Source: Crambe crambe | Taxonomy: Eukaryota; Porifera; Demospongiae; Poecilosclerida; Crambeidae | Length of the DNA: 64,000 nt | NCBI GenBank assembly: GCA_963924555.1 | Contig: OZ004584.1 | Span: 6,261,001-6,325,000 of the forward strand | Direction: 5' to 3' | Part shown: in pieces, positions 9,422 to 19,725 of the stretch | Numbering within the stretch: position 1 is the stretch's first letter | How the letters are laid out: every line of letters begins with the position of its first letter | Made by a program: the position numbers and the translations under genes | The notes under the pieces: generated by a model | Databases searched by the model: none | What the model was told of the DNA's origin: nothing | Seen by the model: only the letters and a program-made list of their open reading frames with translations

Positions 9422-12400
9422 ACAATTAACAACAGTCAAAAAAAGTGTGTTAAATGTATAGTATGAGTCATCATGACAAAACATTTTTGTCCTCAGCACC
9501 AAAGTACCAAGGCACGGTGCTGGAAGTGACGGTACTTAACTTAATTATGGGCCAGTATAGCTAATAGTGTTCGACAGACTTGATCTTGTTGGCTCTAAGT
9601 GTATGATATTGACTTGCCTATTGTCATACGGGAGGGGAACCCATGGGGGTTGAAAATGATGTCAGGAACCATCCCAGATTCTGCAAATGGCATGTTTTCC
9701 ATCGGCCACTTCTGACTACAAAATGAACAGAAAATGACCGTAACTCTTCCCTACCACACTTTATTTGTGGAGCGTAAGTGAGCCTAATGAATGTGATGAA
9801 GTTAAGTATCACATGCAGTCATGTGACATGAAGTCAAGTATCACATGCAGTCATGTGACATGAAGTAAATTATCACATGCAGTCATGTGACACAGTCCCA
9901 TTTATGATGGTTGTATTCTCTTTATACATATGTATACATTTTCAGTCCCAAAGCTAAACCAGCTGCTAACCTGCAGATCCCCTTCTGTCCAGCTCGACTG
10001 GCAAACTTGTCTCCAATAACAGGATTCCTCTATCAGAGAAAGTTTATTAGTAGAATAATTAGCTACAGATGTACACATGCATACATACATTAATCCTTAG
10101 TTTGATAAAGACCCTTTGCAAAGGCTCATCTCCAGATTCACTGCCAAGAAACTTCACCTGAAAAAAATAATAATTTTTTTTTTTCATAACTAGAGCGAAA
10201 TTCCATCAAACTGCAGTTTTAGAATCGATATTTGACATAATGTTACAATTCTCGTGTGCCACATTTGTTTCCAGATGTATTTAATCCTAAATATCTGCTA
10301 AGCTATAATGGGTCTCTTACTTGGTCGACATACGCAGGTTCCAGGCTCCTGTAAGTCACAAGTGTTGACTTGCCAGAGCTAACATTAGTGTAACTGCAGA
10401 GACAAGGTGGAATTCTTTAAAGAATTATAATTTTTTTCAAAATGAAGTGTGAACCTTAACCTTTCTTGTACCAAATAAATTTCCCACTACATAATTATAC
10501 AGCAGTAGCTATGTTCTAATATTGTAGTTTGTTCTTGTGATGACCACTGGGTAAACCTCTTATGTATAGCACTCGCTTGATCAAACTATGCTTAGAAAAT
10601 TAACTCACGAGTAATAGGGGTCCCCCTCTGTCAAGTAAGTTCCAATACTGGGAAAGCCATCGGGATCCAATTTATCTGCCAACTTATCGCCTGGAGGAAC
10701 ACCTACGCACACAATTGAATTGGCATGTCATTAATGAAAACCTCTTGCAACATCTTCTCACTATATACTTATCTGAAGTTAAGGTACATATGCTCAGCTT
10801 ACCAAATCTCATAGAAGCCTTCCCTCTCTCAGCACTAATTTTCGATAAGTCAATGAGCTAACAGGTGCAATATACCACAAGAATAAAAAAAAATACGTAA
10901 AAGGCATGTCTTCTACAATGGATAGACTATTTCATACCAAATTTCAGTCCTAAAGTACTAGTAGTCATAATAGAGATTTGAAATACACACCTCACTCTTA
11001 TAGACAGAGGCATGAGCTAATCCTCTCTCCACTGATGACTTGTTCAAGATCATAGCATCCTCCATATCATAGCCCTAAAATGAAATTATTTAAACACATG
11101 ATAGGCCAGCCCCCTCTTAGTGTCTTAGAAAGAGGGTACCATTACAATGCAAATTCTTACTGTGTATGATATGACAGCCACAATTGCATTCGTCCCCAGG
11201 GGAAACTCGTCAATCCCAAAATAGTCATATGTGCTTGGTCGTACTACAGGAGCTTGAGGGGTCTAAAAGGAACAAGGAACAACTTTTTAAACATCTCAAC
11301 TTCTGACATGGAATGGAATGTACCTGTAATCTGTACATTTTATTATCCATGCGATAAGGGAAGGAATGTACTGGGGTACCCATAGTCTGTTTACCCATCT
11401 AAAAATAGAACAAAAAATCAATTACATCATCATCATGTTATAGTAATCATTTTTTTGCAGTCACATGACCATTAGACTCACCTGGCACTGATACATATTC
11501 CTAGGGCTCTGGTTAAAATCTGAGAATGGGGTGAGGGTTGCTATGGCACTGAGCATGCTTCCTTCATTCAGTTCTAAATGTGTGGTATGCTATAAAAGGA
11601 AGGAGGGAGGAGGGAAAGAAGGGGGGGAGGGAGAGAGGGGAGGAAGGGGAAGGGAGGGGAGGGGGAGGGAGAGAGGGGAGGGGGAGGGAGGGAAAAAGGA
11701 AGAAGAAGAGAGAGAGAGAGGGAGGGAAAAGAAGGAAGAGGAGAAAAGTGAGGGAAAAGGGGAAAGAGAAAGAGAGGGAGGGAGGGAAGGGGAAGAAAGA
11801 GTCTATTCAAAATTTAATCTTGGCAATCAACCTTCATACCTTTTCATGTGCTTCCTCTGGGATGATGGCGATGTCCATGTACACCTGTGAATCACAATAA
11901 CGGCAGACATATCAAATGAATAGACTACATAGTATACTATAATATACAGAGGATAGTGGTTTCAGGATACTATATGATTGAGACAGTAATCACTGGTTAT
12001 GTCAGTCCGCCCGTCTCTTTCTTTCATCATAAGCCACATCTGTCACTGTAGATTAATCAACATATTGAGCTGACCTGCTCAAAGGATCCAATGAGCTCCG
12101 TAGTGTTGGTAGCCAGATTAGTGACGGGTCTCATCATCCTGGCTGGGGTGCTAAACAGGAACAAGCCCGGGAACTGGCCCTTCTTGGACGGGGGAATTAG
12201 TCCGATCTCAAGGGTAGGAGGCACCTACAAAGGAAAAATCACTAAGTGGATTTTGGAGATTGGGAATGGTGCTAAATTACTATGCAGTATACAGAATTGT
12301 GGTTTCAGAATACTAAGATTGAGACAGTAATCACAGGCTCTCTCAGTCCGCCCGTCTCTTTCTTTCATCATAAACCGAAAACTAAACTTTTAGCCCGAAA

Positions 12401-15400
12401 TGGAAGTTTCTCTAATCAGGACACTTTTCTGAATCTGTCAATGCGCATCCACATTGAGAAGCTTTATATAATTGTCGAGAAATTCCCACATAGACATGGC
12501 TTACATCCATGTACATGCATATCACATGCATGTACATGTATTACAATACCTTTTCCTTTCCCGTGGCTTTGAGTGTTCTAAGTTTCGTAGCCAGGTCTTG
12601 AATGAAGCAAGACTCCACCTCCCCGACGACACGCCCATCGAGGATCACTGGGAGGAGGGGTGTGGTGTGGGGTGGAGTGGGACGGCCAAGAGGCGTCACC
12701 CCCAGGGAAGACAGGAGGCGTGGTAGATGCATAGTAGAGGGTGTGTCTGTAGTCACCTAATCCAATAGAGACAAGTGTAACTATAGAGTGGTCTCTGAAT
12801 AATGGACAGACTTGGAACTTCTACCCCTTTATAGAGAGGTCATCTTTTGGAGGTTATTTTGTGTAGAGTGAATGATATACAAAGGTACTTTCAGTTCATC
12901 TTTTGTTTAGAGTAGAGGTTGTCCTTAATTTTCCGAGTGAATCAATTTTTGTCACTGATCACTAAGCTCATGGTGCTTTACTGATTACATGATCAGCATC
13001 CTGTCTGTGTGTACAATGAACCGAAAAATTCCAGACATGATTATAGATCTAGAAGTAAACTATCCATGCCATAAGTTGCTAATCCAATTGAGACTTGACT
13101 TTAAGCAATTATTTGTTTGGACTAGCTACCTCCACACCAAAGGAAAGGTTTCAGCCTTACCTAAAGTTGTAAGTTTTCGTACTTACCTTACAGAGAGCTG
13201 CCAGGTGATTAAGGAGACCGCAGGGAGCTCCATCAGGAGTGTGCACTGGACACAGGAAACCTGTCCACAATCAGTTTAAAGTTGAGGGTACAACCCCATC
13301 ATTATCAAAGTATACATGCAGTCTGCATGAAGTTGAGGGTGCACAGGCATCTTAAGGCATATCGGGCCACTATGCCTTCAGTTTCTCCCCCCTAAGCCTT
13401 ATGTTTTCCTTCAGTTCTTCCCCCATGCACTATTATTCATTACTGGTGGCTGGCTTCTACACCAGGAGCCATCTCAGAGCATTGGGCCTCTCTCCTTCAT
13501 GATGATTATATTATGGTCTTGCCCCTATGCCTTCAATAAATTCTGGGGAGAACCCTGGGGTGTATTCCTATTAATTGTCCCACTATGAAAAGGTGTCCAC
13601 TAACACAACAATCACGTACTGAAGCAGTACAATGAAAGTTCAAAGTACATAAGCACTTTTTGAAACCAGCAATGTTTATCAAAAATGCATCCAGCAATAT
13701 TGGCTACATTGTGAAAGTCTAAAGGAGAATAATATTATTGTTTGAAAAGAATTCCACTCGAGTACAAAATGGTTTCATCATTATCATGAAAAAGATTTTT
13801 TTATTCGATGCATAGAAAACATTACTGGACCACTGGAGTGCAAAATGGTTTCACGATCATCATCTTGAAAAGATTTTGATGCATTCCACTTGGTCATTAA
13901 GTAAATGAGATCTCAGTGATAGAGACAGTCATCTTTTGAACCTGATCAACACAGGTTCTTCAGTCCGCCCGTCTCTTTATGTCATCATTGATCACATGAC
14001 AGTCATATGATACTCACCCCATGCCTCAGGCAGTAGCTTCCTGACAGAAGTGGTCCTCATTTCAGTGAAGAAGGCACCGCGATGAACAGCACGAAAGTGA
14101 GACAAGTACCGATAGAAATTGAGCTTCTCTGCTACCACAGTAAAGCCAGATTGCTGAGAGAGATATTATTCTTATGAGCAATGAAATACATAGCCCTTCA
14201 ATGTGGATTCCTTGAAATAAAAATCCTGTGTCCTAGTAATAATTAATGACCCCGGAAATATTTGCTAATGCCGCTTTGATATCTCTCTAATCAGGGTCTA
14301 ATCACTCACCTCTCTAATCAGGGGAATTCTAATCAGGACACCTCTTTAATCAGGACAGCTCTACCTTTCTAATCAGAACACCTCTCTAATCTCTAATCAG
14401 GACACCTCTCTGATCAGGACAACTCCAATCAGGACACCTCTCTAATCAGGACAACTCTAATCAGGACACCTCTCTAATCAAGATACTCTCATGAGGTCCC
14501 AAGTGAAAGATCCAATAGGACTTCATTCACATGAATTATACTGACTGACCTGCTGAAGCCCTAGTCCAGTTTTGGAGCGAAGATTTCCAGTGGCCAAAAA
14601 GTGTTCCATGTGCAGTCCAATATCAAGTCCAACTGAGAGAACTTTGCTCATCACACTATCTGTCCAGATGAAAAGAAAAAGGAAGGAAGGAAGATTAAGT
14701 AGAATTGGGGACTTTCTGATTTCATAGGTGGGGCTCTCCCATTTCGCTCTTCAACCCTTAGCATAGTGGGTTTTAGCAGACGTCAAGTCTGCCAAAAAGT
14801 AGCCCTCCTCTGCATGCACACCTTCCCCATTAATTTGTACCCCCTGGTACCACAACCCTACCCAGGGTTGATTTCAAGGGGGCGGGCTTCTCTGAATGAT
14901 GGCTTGCCACCCTATAGGAATTAGCTAGCTTATGTAATGATACATGTACTGGTTTGTAGTTGCCCCTCCTCAATTTTTTTTCACTAGGCATTTGACCCCC
15001 TTGAGCAAAATCCTGAATTAAACCCTATCTAATGGATAATGGATCCGGCCCTGAATCCCCCCCCCCCTGTCCAATTAAGCTCCTGGTCACAGGAATAAAC
15101 TCACTTAAATCATCAAACTTCTCAGGGTTTGATTTCACCATTTTTTCCAGCTCTACCTTCACAAATTGGAGATATGAATTCATTTTTTCCTGGAAAGCAT
15201 ACAATAATATTTCATGATATTGCAGGAATGAAGAGAATGAAGAGTGAACCAGCTATGACAGTCACATGAATGATCATGCTTTGTTATGGTTACAATATGC
15301 ACCTTAAGAACCATCAGATAGAGATGACCTCCCAACAGTATCTCCTGGTTGCTAGGAGAATCTGCTGACTCAGCACTACACCTGCCAGCTGCCAGTGCAT

Positions 15401-16089
15401 ATAACTTCCTTGTCATGAAACTAGTGATAAAAGAAAAAAAGAAGTCATTGAGTGTCATAGGCTAGATACTGACTCACTTACATTAGCATATTGAATTTAT
15501 CCATACTGTTGGTTAGATGGACCAAAACCAGTTCCCTGTAAAGAAAAAATAACGTCTTACCAATCGCCACTTCATGAGGGTGGCTCCAATACAAATGAGA
15601 AGATAGAGGGTAGTATTCAATACCTCCCCCCCCCCAATAATTATACTAATTATACTAGTTATACTAGATCATGAATATAGAGCCATGCTGCACACAAGAC
15701 ACTAACCTCAGTAAGTGTCGTGCGACATCCTCGTCTGAGGTCCATGGAGGTAACTCAGCCTTTACACGAAATCTCTCACCAATGAACTTCAGCACAGACT
15801 GCTGAGTCATCAGTCCCTCATCCAGTGCTGATCTCAGCATGGAGGATACACATCTAGGACAGTAGTTATAAAGGAATAATTGTATTCATCATAGAAATAA
15901 CTTGAATTACATGATCATACATTACATGATCATACATGATTGCATCATCTTCCCTCTTCCATTCCCCCCTCTCTAGGAAGAAGTCTAACATTTAGAGTAA
16001 TGTTCAACTCACCCTTTCAAGAACGTGTCTTCTTCATTTCCTTTGATAAGTTCATTGTATATATGGACATCAGTTGTCTGGACCAAGGC
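8131..16089 (-). CDS. POLR1B: DNA-directed RNA polymerase I second-largest subunit (RPA135/RPA2), N-terminal ~250 residues not found
   Basis: This core subunit of Pol I transcribes rRNA in the nucleolus. I read 24 exons with consistent phases: 16013-16089, 15707-15853, 15482-15535, 15303-15420, 15105-15189, 14550-14659, 14018-14153, 13187-13260, 12550-12756, 12075-12224, 11840-11884, 11482-11589, 11324-11398, 11161-11262, 10991-11074, 10803-10857, 10609-10702, 10321-10393, 10089-10157, 9971-10029, 9618-9715, 9222-9347, 8701-8993, 8131-8346. They sum to 2655 nt (884 residues plus stop). Landmarks are [52 protein letters not shown] and the C-terminal zinc ribbon (CKVC...CRLC), ending [14 protein letters not shown]. 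These match animal RPA135, not Pol II or III. Vertebrate proteins have about 1135 residues. The first exon found starts after an acceptor, and nothing resembling the N-terminus appears upstream to 16905. The intron after 9618 uses a GC donor. Three introns host snoRNAs. Confidence 0.95.
9806..9892. repeat. 31-bp minisatellite, three units, in a POLR1B intron
   Basis: Three nearly identical units of about 31 bp containing ATCACATGCAGTCATGTGAC, each with an internal palindrome (CACATG...CATGTG). It lies in the intron between exons 9618-9715 and 9971-10029. No function is suggested. Confidence 0.8.
11595..11800. repeat. Purine-only tract in a POLR1B intron
   Basis: About 200 bp of almost pure G/A on the plus strand (irregular GGGAGGGA/GAAGGAA). 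It fills the intron between exons 11482-11589 and 11840-11884, immediately upstream (on the gene strand) of the acceptor. On the POLR1B transcript this is a long polypyrimidine tract. The long ORFs through it are low-complexity artefacts. Confidence 0.85.
11956..12037 (-). ncRNA. Box C/D snoRNA, U43-like, copy 1 (intronic)
   Basis: Read on the POLR1B strand inside the intron between exons 12075-12224 and 11840-11884. Box C ATGATGA is at 12024-12030, a guide ending GAGACGGGCGGA sits directly before box D' CTGA (12002-12005), a C'-like GTGATTA follows, and box D CTGA is at 11962-11965. Flanking GTGG/CCAC can form a terminal stem. The guide is complementary to CCGCCCGTC in the 3' region of 18S rRNA, the site served by vertebrate U43 (SNORD43). 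The nucleotide paired five positions before D' is a C, as for U43. Family assignment rests on memory of U43. Being processed from an intron of a Pol I subunit gene is typical for snoRNAs. Confidence 0.85.
12300..12377 (-). ncRNA. Box C/D snoRNA, U43-like, copy 2 (intronic)
   Basis: A paralogue of the copy at 11956-12037, in the intron between exons 12550-12756 and 12075-12224. Box C ATGATGA is at 12365-12371, the identical guide GAGACGGGCGGA precedes D' CTGA at 12343-12346, and box D CTGA is at 12305-12308. The terminal stem GGTT/AACC abuts boxes C and D. Between D' and D the sequence resembles copy 1 (GTGATTACTGTCTCAATC) with small indels, while sequence outside the stem is unrelated. This supports selection on the RNA itself. 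Confidence 0.85.
13907..13996 (-). ncRNA. Box C/D snoRNA, U43-like, copy 3 (intronic)
   Basis: Located in the intron between exons 14018-14153 and 13187-13260. Box C ATGATGA is at 13982-13988, the guide AGAGACGGGCGGA precedes D' CTGA at 13960-13963, and box D CTGA is at 13913-13916. GATC on both sides gives the terminal stem. The centre diverges from copies 1 and 2 (it contains its own GAACCTG...CAGGTTC hairpin), but the guide and boxes are kept. It starts close to the 14018 donor, so release may depend on splicing plus trimming. Confidence 0.8.
14285..14490. repeat. Minisatellite TCTAATCAGGACACC-like, in a POLR1B intron
   Basis: About eleven imperfect units built on TCTAATCAGGACA(CCTC), with unit length varying from about 11 to 18 bp. 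It lies in the intron between exons 14550-14659 and 14018-14153. Units are irregular and there are no spacers of constant size, so it is not a CRISPR array. An isolated unit-like sequence also occurs near 12413. Confidence 0.8.
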
Positions 16090-16905
16090 CTACAAGTATG
16101 CATGAAGTCATTAATTTTTATAACTTTCAGTTCGAAGTCAATATTCTACCATATGGCATGAAATTCATGGATTTGGCAGTTTTGAAAACAACAACAACAA
16201 CAATAATAACAAAACACGCAGGGTTCTGCCCAGGATTCTTGAGTGATGGCTGAAATTTATTTTTCCATGCCTACTTTGTTTCATTTAGGTCCCTTTGGCC
16301 ATCACTCTGATAATGTACAAGCTTAAAGTTACTGCAGCTAAGTATAATGAGTGGTGGCCAAAATAGCCAAGTGGTGGCCGAAATAACTGAGTGGTATCCA
16401 AAATGGCCACTGTCGACCAGTGTGGGCAGAACCCTGAACACGCACAAGAACAATTAAGTTAGTTTATAAAGCTGAACGTCCCTCTTGAGCAATGAACCAT
16501 TAAATTACTAAAAATGTCCTGCCATGATATTATTTAAACCAATTATTAATATTAAAGTGTATAAGAAGTGCTTTGTACTAGGAGTTTAATTTAATTATAG
16601 TGTTCTCAAATGTCACTCAACTGAGTGCTATAGCTAACATGAGCTGCATAGCACACACATGCATTCTCCACTGCTGTGATGTCTAACACTGAGACAAATT
16701 AATTTTAATGAAGCATGAAATGAAGTTATGTGATCTAATAATGTAAAGGTCATGAAGAGGAGTAAGTTCAGAGCATGATAAGAGTGACCACCGTAAAGGG
16801 GCTATGGTGCTATGATACAGCGATGGAAGTTCAATAGTCAAGTCTCATAAGCATAAGCAAAAAAGTTCTCAAGTTTAGCAGCGTGCAATAACAATGTACA
16901 AAGAC
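16090..16905. other. Gap between POLR1B and the receptor array
   Basis: Where the 5' exons of POLR1B should begin, I find only AT-rich sequence, an AAC/AAT microsatellite near 16190-16212 and the small transposon at 16219-16436. No stretch translates to polymerase N-terminal motifs on the minus strand. Confidence 0.5.
16219..16436. mobile_element. 218-bp hAT-like MITE
   Basis: Terminal inverted repeats CAGGGTTCTGCCCA (16219-16232) and TGGGCAGAACCCTG (16423-16436) are perfect over 14 bp. The flanks share AACACGCA (16213-16220 and 16437-16444), partly overlapping the left end, close to the 8-bp target duplication of hAT elements; CAGGG ends are also hAT-like. The interior has three GTGGT..CCAAAAT repeats and no coding capacity. 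Confidence 0.65.
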
Positions 16906-18618
16906 CTATTGGATATAAAGCTCAAGTAGTTGGATAGGCGAGTCTTCATCACTGAAATCCTTGCAGATCCTGACCTCCAGGTCATCGGTGGTGGACTGGG
17001 GGAGGGTCTTGCAGAACCATGGAGGGTTGTTGAACTGGCAGCAGGTGCTATAGGGACCACACCCCTGGCCGTCCCAGAGAGGGTCATCGGAGAGGAATTG
17101 AGGGGATGAAGGTGGACCTCCATGGTTGCCAGTGTCACAAAAGTAGTCATTTCCAATGAAAGAGGTTGAGTGAGGCCAGTTATCGTTGATGTTACTGCAT
17201 GCGCATATCACAGTCGAAGGGAAACCTGTTTCTCCAGCTGCATCAACAAACGACCAAATATGCTGTCTAGATCCAACACTGCCGTGAGTCAGGGAGACAC
17301 CATCCAAATATGGCTGCTCGATTCGAATCTCATTGAAAGCCTCAGGAATACCGTGATGGTACGCTAATATACGCCCACACACACGGCTATAAGTTATTCC
17401 AAAAGTGGAATAGGATACCGAGCTGCAACCTTTGCTCAAGGTGAGTCCCCTCCCGCATGTCCTTACGGGGGAAGATATGGTGTTCCAGCTGTTAGGACAG
17501 ACCTGGTCGGGGTCTGACATATTGAGGAAGGCCACACGAGTCCACGTACTTGGTCCATCACAACCACACTGCCTGTTGAAGTCACAGTACACACGTACAG
17601 CAGAGCCATTGGAGGACCTGATCCAGTAGTGACCTGATGGGGAGGAGGAATTCAATAGCAAGACATGGGAACATGAAGCAGCAGGAGAGTTTGAGTTTTG
17701 TCCATTCAGCTGTAGGATAATACTGGATAGTTTCAACTCAAAAGACCTCGAGAGGTTGACCTGAATTTCAATGTGCTGATTCACAGCATTCTGAATCTGC
17801 ACAATCCTTTCAAGGTCAGACATACTTTCATTCATAATTCTCCTTTCAAGTTCAGACTTACTAGCATTAACAGAAGTTTGAAGCTGGACTAACTTTTGTT
17901 CAAATTCTAACCGGCTATTATCCATATTCATCAATATTCTTCCTTCAAGTTCTGATACACTTACATTCGTAGTACTCTGTAATGAAAGGATGCTCTCCTC
18001 CAGTTGAGATAACCTATCATTCATATGTGCTTCGATTCTTTCAAGTCCAGACATGGTATCATTCACTGAATTATGAAGCTGTTGTAATCTTTTTTCCAGT
18101 TCAGATACACTATTATTCAAATCTGTTCGAATTCTGTCCAGTTCAGATTTACTGTCATTCATAAAATTCTGGAATTGCAGTATCCACGTATCAAGTTCGT
18201 CATATGTGCTATTTATAGACATTTGAAATCCACTTTCAAGTCCAGACATTGAAATCTGAAGTTGCTGCAACATCATTTCAAGTTTAGATATGCTAGAATT
18301 CTGACGAAGTTGTTGCAATATTGTTTCCATTCTAGAGATGCTGAAATTCTGATGGTCGACTTGTGTGACATTCCACACTGTAAGAGCCAAGCTAGCAAAT
18401 GCTGCACTACCTACTAAAATGAATCCAACTAGTGCACACATGCACAACCAACTACAAACAGGCTTTTTGGACTTGGGCTGGAGCTTAACTGGAGGAGAAG
18501 TTGCAGATACAGACACACTTTCTGGATTCAATTTCAAAGGAATATTGTAGCAAGGGTTGTTGGAGAGTGATGTGTCAGCCTCTTTGCCATCCATTGACTC
18601 ATAGATGCAGTTTTCCAT
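16906..18618 (-). CDS. Type II membrane receptor-like protein, long stalk, class A ectodomain, NPxY tail
   Basis: I start at the ATG at 18616-18618 (570 residues); the frame is open 28 codons further but without ATG. The tail (1-54) has CIYESM and NPCYNIPL, so it carries tyrosines in Yxx and NPxY contexts. A helix lies at about 56-80 (LCMCALVGFILVGSAAFASLAL). The stalk is the longest in the window, with over ten ELE/SELERR repeats and several NxS/T sites. The ectodomain begins near AASCSHVLLLNSSSPSGHYWI. It includes VYCDFNRQCGCDG, VCGRILAYHHG, DPLWDGQGC, NPPWFC and DDLEVRIC and ends LLELYIQ. It is the first member of the main array and adjoins POLR1B. Confidence 0.88.
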   Translation of the reverse strand: MENCIYESMDGKEADTSLSNNPCYNIPLKLNPESVSVSATSPPVKLQPKSKKPVCSWLCMCALVGFILVGSAAFASLALTVWNVTQVDHQNFSISRMETILQQLRQNSSISKLEMMLQQLQISMSGLESGFQMSINSTYDELDTWILQFQNFMNDSKSELDRIRTDLNNSVSELEKRLQQLHNSVNDTMSGLERIEAHMNDRLSQLEESILSLQSTTNVSVSELEGRILMNMDNSRLEFEQKLVQLQTSVNASKSELERRIMNESMSDLERIVQIQNAVNQHIEIQVNLSRSFELKLSSIILQLNGQNSNSPAASCSHVLLLNSSSPSGHYWIRSSNGSAVRVYCDFNRQCGCDGPSTWTRVAFLNMSDPDQVCPNSWNTISSPVRTCGRGLTLSKGCSSVSYSTFGITYSRVCGRILAYHHGIPEAFNEIRIEQPYLDGVSLTHGSVGSRQHIWSFVDAAGETGFPSTVICACSNINDNWPHSTSFIGNDYFCDTGNHGGPPSSPQFLSDDPLWDGQGCGPYSTCCQFNNPPWFCKTLPQSTTDDLEVRICKDFSDEDSPIQLLELYIQ

Positions 18619-18864
18619 TATCGTTAACCAACTATGTAGAAGACCGCACAAGTAGGAATCTTTGTATGGGTCAAATTTCACGGCTTCTATGCAAATATTC
18701 AATTAAAATATAAGTGGGATTCTTCAAGGAAACCAAAATTAATGATATTAACACTGCTATGTATGTATACATGTATGAGAAAGTGTGGTAGCACTCTCTA
18801 TGTAGGTTAGTATGGAATGGGCGTGGCTTCTCTCATTCGAACAATACAAACTAGACTCTCTGTT

Positions 18865-18902
18865 ATGTATGTATGTATGTATGTATGTATGTATGTATGT
18901 AT
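18865..18902. repeat. (GTAT)n microsatellite
   Basis: About nine uninterrupted GTAT units. A second and longer array of the same unit lies 230 bp away. Confidence 0.95.
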
Positions 18903-19130
18903 GGTTGAGAGTCACTGGTACAAATCAAACTGGTATCTCTCCAATATCGACTGTGGTCCAGATGGGACTTTGGGTGTCCACACCACTTGCTGAGAAGAGG
19001 TAGTCAGTCCTCCTGTGAGTTCCTAGCCTGGGCTCCAGGAGGTTGCCAGCACTGGCTCGCATACTGGCGTGACCAGGTGCGTGTGACCGCTCAGTGGTAG
19101 CTAGATGATTTGCATTTTTTTTGCATGTGT

Positions 19131-19190
19131 ATGTATGTATGTATGTATGTATGTATGTATGTATGTATGTATGTATGTATGTATGTATGT
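19131..19190. repeat. (GTAT)n microsatellite
   Basis: About fifteen uninterrupted GTAT units. Confidence 0.95.
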
Positions 19191-19725
19191 GCGAGGTTTG
19201 TTTATAATCCATAAAACCAATGGTGTAACGCTCAGGGTCTTCTGGCGTAGTGGGTTAAGTCATGAACTAAGTTTTTATAGTAAATAGAGCACAGAACACA
19301 GCATAAAGTGAGAGCACAAAGATATAACTCAAACAGTTATTTTAAAAACAGACTCTGTTCTTCAAACTGTCACTATGGTGATGCATAAAACATATTTAGT
19401 TTTACCATGGAAATGTATTATAAATAAATAATACAATGGCACAAATTTTTATATCCTGGTCCAGCTGAGTTTAGACTAGGCTAGCTACAGTAAAGTAACT
19501 TTACCTCCCTCTCCTTCCATTACTCCACGACTCATAAACCACACCTCAGTCCTTTGATCTCGCATGGGCTATATTATTATATAAATAAAATACCGCCTGT
19601 CCACCTAATAAGTATAATATCTTTCATACATCAAAGACACCACTAACTTGACTATGGCTAGTACATAAAAATGCTCGGCTAACCAACTGCTGTTCACTTG
19701 TAAACAATAATTAGCTACGTATATT

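Larger units (their letters stand above)
18619..19725. other. Intergenic with tetranucleotide repeats
   Basis: Holds two (GTAT)n arrays (18865-18902, 19131-19190). A segment at about 18783-18862 recurs at 40510-40592 (shared CACTCTCTATGTAGG and GTGGCTTCTCTCATT). Both copies precede unrelated sequence, so this is a dispersed repeat. No gene is seen. Confidence 0.55.

Noticed and set aside
11531..11900. Long ORFs on both strands through the GA-rich tract
   Set aside because: Pure-purine DNA has few stops. The translations are Glu/Gly/Arg or Pro/Leu/Ser runs, and the region is a POLR1B intron plus exon edges.
12472..12726. Plus-strand ORF across 12472-12726
   Set aside because: It overlaps the POLR1B exon at 12550-12756 in antisense and ends with it.
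13850..13900. Additional ATGATGAT motifs on the POLR1B strand considered as further snoRNAs
   Set aside because: They lack a CTGA box at a suitable distance and a guide. They belong to a short direct repeat (CAAAATGGTTTCA) near 13770-13860.
14285..14490. Regularly spaced short repeats considered as a CRISPR array
   Set aside because: Unit and spacing are irregular, there are no unique spacers, and the locus is an intron of a eukaryotic gene.
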